Below, one piece after another: positions 11,934 to 14,048 of a stretch of 14,048 nt of DNA. A program made the translations under genes and the position numbers. The notes beneath the pieces were generated by a model that was not told the DNA's origin, ran no database searches, and saw only the letters and a list, made by a program, of their open reading frames with translations. This stretch comes from an uncultured Actinomycetes bacterium. GTDB lineage: Bacteria > Actinomycetota > Acidimicrobiia > Acidimicrobiales > Acidimicrobilacustridaceae. Each line of letters opens with the position of its first letter. Positions within the stretch are counted from its first letter, which is position 1. The stretch covers positions 1-14,048 of the forward strand of contig CAMFLJ010000068.1 in NCBI GenBank assembly GCA_945957335.1. The letters run 5' to 3'.

Positions 11934-12227
11934 ATGACCAAGGGGATGCTCGAGCGACGCCTCCGGGACGTCTCCGCGCAGCTCCAGGGCCTGCGCCGCG
12001 AGCTCGCCCTCACCGACGAGCAGCTCACCCAGCTCTCCGACGAGGCCGACGACGCCCGCCTGCGCTCGCTGGTGTCCGAGACGCCCATCGCCGAGCGCGA
12101 GCACCGCGAGGCCGCCCGCCACGCCGAGGCCATGGGCCGCCACCGCACCGACGTGATGGCCTCGATCGAGCGCCTCGAGCGGCAGCAGGACGACCTCCTC
12201 GACCGTCTCAACGAGGCTGTCGGCTGA
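11934..12227 (+). CDS. Small charged coiled-coil protein of unknown function
   Basis: A 97-residue soluble protein I cannot assign to a named family. It is nearly all helix former and highly charged. Two long amphipathic stretches, residues about 4-37 (MLERRLRDVSAQLQGLRREL onward) and about 52-95 (ending ERLERQQDDLLDRLNEAVG), have heptad-like leucine spacing and are joined by a short SETP turn, so an antiparallel helical hairpin or dimeric coiled coil is likely. There is no signal peptide, membrane segment or cysteine. The ATG at 11934 is preferred because of the adjacent -10 box and because upstream codons look non-coding. It ends 63 bases before the PdtaR-like regulator, which has its own possible promoter, so a functional link with that regulator is possible but unproven. 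Confidence 0.85.
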   Translation: MTKGMLERRLRDVSAQLQGLRRELALTDEQLTQLSDEADDARLRSLVSETPIAEREHREAARHAEAMGRHRTDVMASIERLERQQDDLLDRLNEAVG

Positions 12228-12233
12228 CCCGGG

Positions 12234-12239
12234 TACGAT
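12234..12239 (+). promoter_or_regulatory. -10-like box TACGAT for pdtaR-polA
   Basis: TACGAT (TANNNT) lies in the 63-base gap after the small gene. Transcription would start near 12246 and give a leader of about 45 bases that includes the ribosome site GAGAGGGGA (12276-12284). This is unlike the leaderless neighbours. No clear -35 box is seen. Confidence 0.4.
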
Positions 12240-12290
12240 GCCCCGGCTCCACCACCGACCACTGAGCCACCACTCGAGAGGGGACTCCCG

Positions 12291-12875
12291 GTGCCGACCC
12301 GCGTCGTCATCGCCGAGGACGAGGCGATCATCCGGCTGGACCTGAAGGAGACCCTCCAGGAGGAGGGCTACGAGGTCGTCGGCGAGACGGGCCGGGGCGA
12401 CGAGGCCGTCGAGCTCGTCCGGGCCCACCAGCCCGACCTCGCCATCCTCGACATCAAGATGCCCGGCCTCGACGGCCTGTCCGCCGCCCGCGAGATCGCC
12501 GGCGAGCGCATCTCCGCCGTGCTGATCCTCACCGCCTTCAGCCAGCGCGACCTCATCGAGCAGGCCCGCGACGCCGGGGCGCTGGCCTACCTGGTCAAGC
12601 CGTTCCAGCGCAGCGAGCTCATCCCGGCCATCGAGGTCGCCATCGGCCGGTTCCGCGAGATGAAGGCGCTGGCCGAGCAGGCCCAGACCCTCGAGGAGCA
12701 GCTCGAGACCCGCAAGATCGTCGACCGGGCCAAGGGCCGCCTCATGGACGCGCACCACCTCTCCGAGGGCGACGCGTTCTCGTTCATCCAGCGCACGGCG
12801 ATGCGCGAGCGGCTCACCATGAAGGCCGTCAGCGAGCGCATCATCGACGGCGAGCTCACCCCCGACGGGGCATGA
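12291..12875 (+). CDS. pdtaR: ANTAR-domain response regulator, PdtaR-like
   Basis: A 194-residue two-domain protein. Residues 1-122 are a receiver domain with acidic Glu9/Asp10, phospho-acceptor Asp54 in AILDIKMPGLDG, Thr81 and Lys103 in LVKPF. A helical linker (about 123-135) leads to an ANTAR domain (about 136-187) with the LEEQLETRKIVDRAKGRLMD...A...I.R.AM pattern. When phosphorylated by a histidine kinase, such proteins dimerise and bind paired RNA hairpins to prevent transcription termination. The closest named protein I recognise is PdtaR (Rv1626) of Mycobacterium tuberculosis, which is also encoded just before polA (Rv1629). GTG 12291 follows a GAGAGGGGA ribosome site. No kinase gene is in the window, so the partner sensor (PdtaS-like) would be elsewhere. 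polA follows after 52 bases. Confidence 0.93.
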   Translation: MPTRVVIAEDEAIIRLDLKETLQEEGYEVVGETGRGDEAVELVRAHQPDLAILDIKMPGLDGLSAAREIAGERISAVLILTAFSQRDLIEQARDAGALAYLVKPFQRSELIPAIEVAIGRFREMKALAEQAQTLEEQLETRKIVDRAKGRLMDAHHLSEGDAFSFIQRTAMRERLTMKAVSERIIDGELTPDGA

Positions 12876-12927
12876 GCCCGGCGCCGGCCGCCGTCCACCT
12901 GCCCGCCGCCCGCACCGGAGGCCTCCG

Positions 12928-14048
12928 ATGACCACGTTGATGCTCATCGACGGCAACTCGCTCACCTACCGGGCGTTCTTCGCGCTGCCCACCGACATGG
13001 CCACGGCGTCGGGGCAGGTCACCAACGCGGTGTTCGGGTTCACCTCGATGCTGGTGAACCTCGTCCGCGACCACCGGCCCGACCACCTCGCCGTGGTCTT
13101 CGACCGGCCCGAGCCGACCTTCCGCCACGAGGCCGTCGACACCTACAAGGCCAACCGCTCCGAGGCACCGGACATCCTGCGCCAGCAGATGGGGCTGGTC
13201 CGCCAGGTGGTCGAGGTGCTGCACGTGCCCGTGCTCGAGCTGGCGGGCTACGAGGCCGACGACATCATCGCCACCCTGGCCACCGAGGCCCAGGCGCGCG
13301 GCGACGACGTGCTCATCGTCACCGGCGACCGCGACAGCTACCAGCTCGTCGCCGACCCGCACGTGAAGGTGCTCTACAACAAGCGGGGCGTCTCCGACTA
13401 CGCCCTCTACGACGAGGCCGGCATCAAGGAGCGCACCGGGGTCACGCCGGCCCAGTACGTCGAGTACGCCGCGCTGCGCGGCGATCCCTCCGACAACCTG
13501 CCCGGCGTGCCCGGGGTGGGCGAGAAGACCGCCGCCAAGCTGATCACCACCTACGGCGGCATCGACGGCATCTACGAGAACCTCGACGCCCAGACCCCGA
13601 AGCTGCGCCAGAACCTCGGCGAGCACGAGGCCCAGGTGCGCAGCAACACCGAGATCATGCTGCTGCGCCGCGATGCGCCGGTCACCGTCGACCCCGACGC
13701 CCTCGTCATCGGCGACTACGACCTCGAGGAGGTGCGCCAGCTCTTCGACTTCCTCGAGTTCCGCACCCTCTTCGACCGCCTGCTCGAGGCCCTCGGCGCG
13801 GCCGACGAGGCCTCCGACGCCGGTTCCGGCCCGTCGGGCGACGTGCTCGAGGCCGAGCGCTCCGACCTCACCGACGCAACCTCCGCCGCCGGGTGCCTCC
13901 GAGCCCTCGCCGAGGGCGACGCGCCGCTCGCCGTGGCCGCGGCGTGGCGCGGTGCCGAGGGGCGATCGCCGCTCGAGGGCCTGGCCCTGGTCACCGACGC
14001 CGCCACCGGCGACGTGGCCTGGATCCCGGCCGCCACGCTCGCCCTGCC
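12928..14048 (+). CDS. polA: DNA polymerase I, N-terminal part (runs off the right edge)
   Basis: The first 373 residues of DNA polymerase I, which fills gaps in repair and removes RNA primers. Residues 1-290 are the 5'-3' exonuclease (FEN-like) domain: LMLIDGNSLTYRAFFAL at the N-terminus, FDRPEPTFRHE (58-68), YKANR (73-77), metal-binding AGYEADDIIATL (106-117), TGDRDSYQLV (132-141), and the helix-hairpin-helix with RGDPSDNLPGVPGVGEKTA (184-202). The acidic metal ligands all appear present, so this domain should be active, as usual in actinobacteria. From about 300 the sequence turns into the 3'-5' exonuclease-like domain, too little of which is visible to judge its active site. The ATG at 12928 has GGAGG six bases before it. 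It probably shares a transcript with pdtaR. Confidence 0.96.
   Translation, partial: MTTLMLIDGNSLTYRAFFALPTDMATASGQVTNAVFGFTSMLVNLVRDHRPDHLAVVFDRPEPTFRHEAVDTYKANRSEAPDILRQQMGLVRQVVEVLHVPVLELAGYEADDIIATLATEAQARGDDVLIVTGDRDSYQLVADPHVKVLYNKRGVSDYALYDEAGIKERTGVTPAQYVEYAALRGDPSDNLPGVPGVGEKTAAKLITTYGGIDGIYENLDAQTPKLRQNLGEHEAQVRSNTEIMLLRRDAPVTVDPDALVIGDYDLEEVRQLFDFLEFRTLFDRLLEALGAADEASDAGSGPSGDVLEAERSDLTDATSAAGCLRALAEGDAPLAVAAAWRGAEGRSPLEGLALVTDAATGDVAWIPAATLAL

Noticed and set aside
1..14048. Insertion sequences, phage genes, CRISPR arrays or toxin-antitoxin pairs
   Set aside because: No transposase, integrase or Cas motifs, no regularly spaced repeats and no terminal inverted repeats were found; the window reads as ordinary chromosomal backbone with a lipid pathway.

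Overview
The window is very GC-rich by eye, densely coded and strongly biased to G/C in third codon positions. It looks like the chromosome of a high-GC actinobacterium. Three things point there: a PdtaR-type ANTAR response regulator directly upstream of polA (as in Mycobacterium), a fused OleB-OleC protein (the form known from Actinobacteria), and several genes that seem to be read from leaderless transcripts starting at a TANNNT -10 box. A deep-branching class such as Acidimicrobiia fits the proteins, but this is an inference. I see no mobile elements, CRISPR arrays or phage genes.

Layout. (1) 1-2626, plus strand: the tail of an unidentified gene (possibly a MarR-type regulator), a group II truncated haemoglobin (glbO), an HU-type nucleoid protein, a thioredoxin-dependent peroxiredoxin (bcp) overlapping a FabZ-type dehydratase, and an O6-alkylguanine-DNA methyltransferase (ogt). 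(2) 2708-7114, minus strand: a type II fatty acid synthase operon transcribed fabD-fabH-fabG-acpP-fabF and convergent with ogt. FabD carries an extra C-terminal domain that looks like a biotinyl/lipoyl barrel without an acceptor lysine. (3) 7223-7306, minus: tRNA-Leu(CAA), just upstream of fabD. (4) 7440-11801, minus: an apparently complete long-chain olefin operon, oleA-oleBC-oleD, with translationally coupled or nearly abutting genes. (5) 11934-14048, plus: a small coiled-coil protein of unknown function, the PdtaR-like regulator, and the 5' part of polA.

How it fits together. The FAS-II operon plus fabZ would make acyl chains. OleA would join two activated acyl chains head to head, OleD would reduce the beta-keto acid, the OleC half of OleBC would close a beta-lactone using ATP, and the OleB half would remove CO2 to leave a cis internal alkene. 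So the central 9 kb looks like a fatty-acid-to-hydrocarbon module. The two least ordinary items are the complete ole operon with the OleBC fusion and the FabD-barrel fusion. The regulatory layout is also notable: genes at transcription starts (glbO, bcp, ogt, the small coiled-coil gene, oleA) lack Shine-Dalgarno sequences and have a -10-like box 6-8 bases before the start codon, whereas hup, acpP, pdtaR and polA have clear Shine-Dalgarno sequences.
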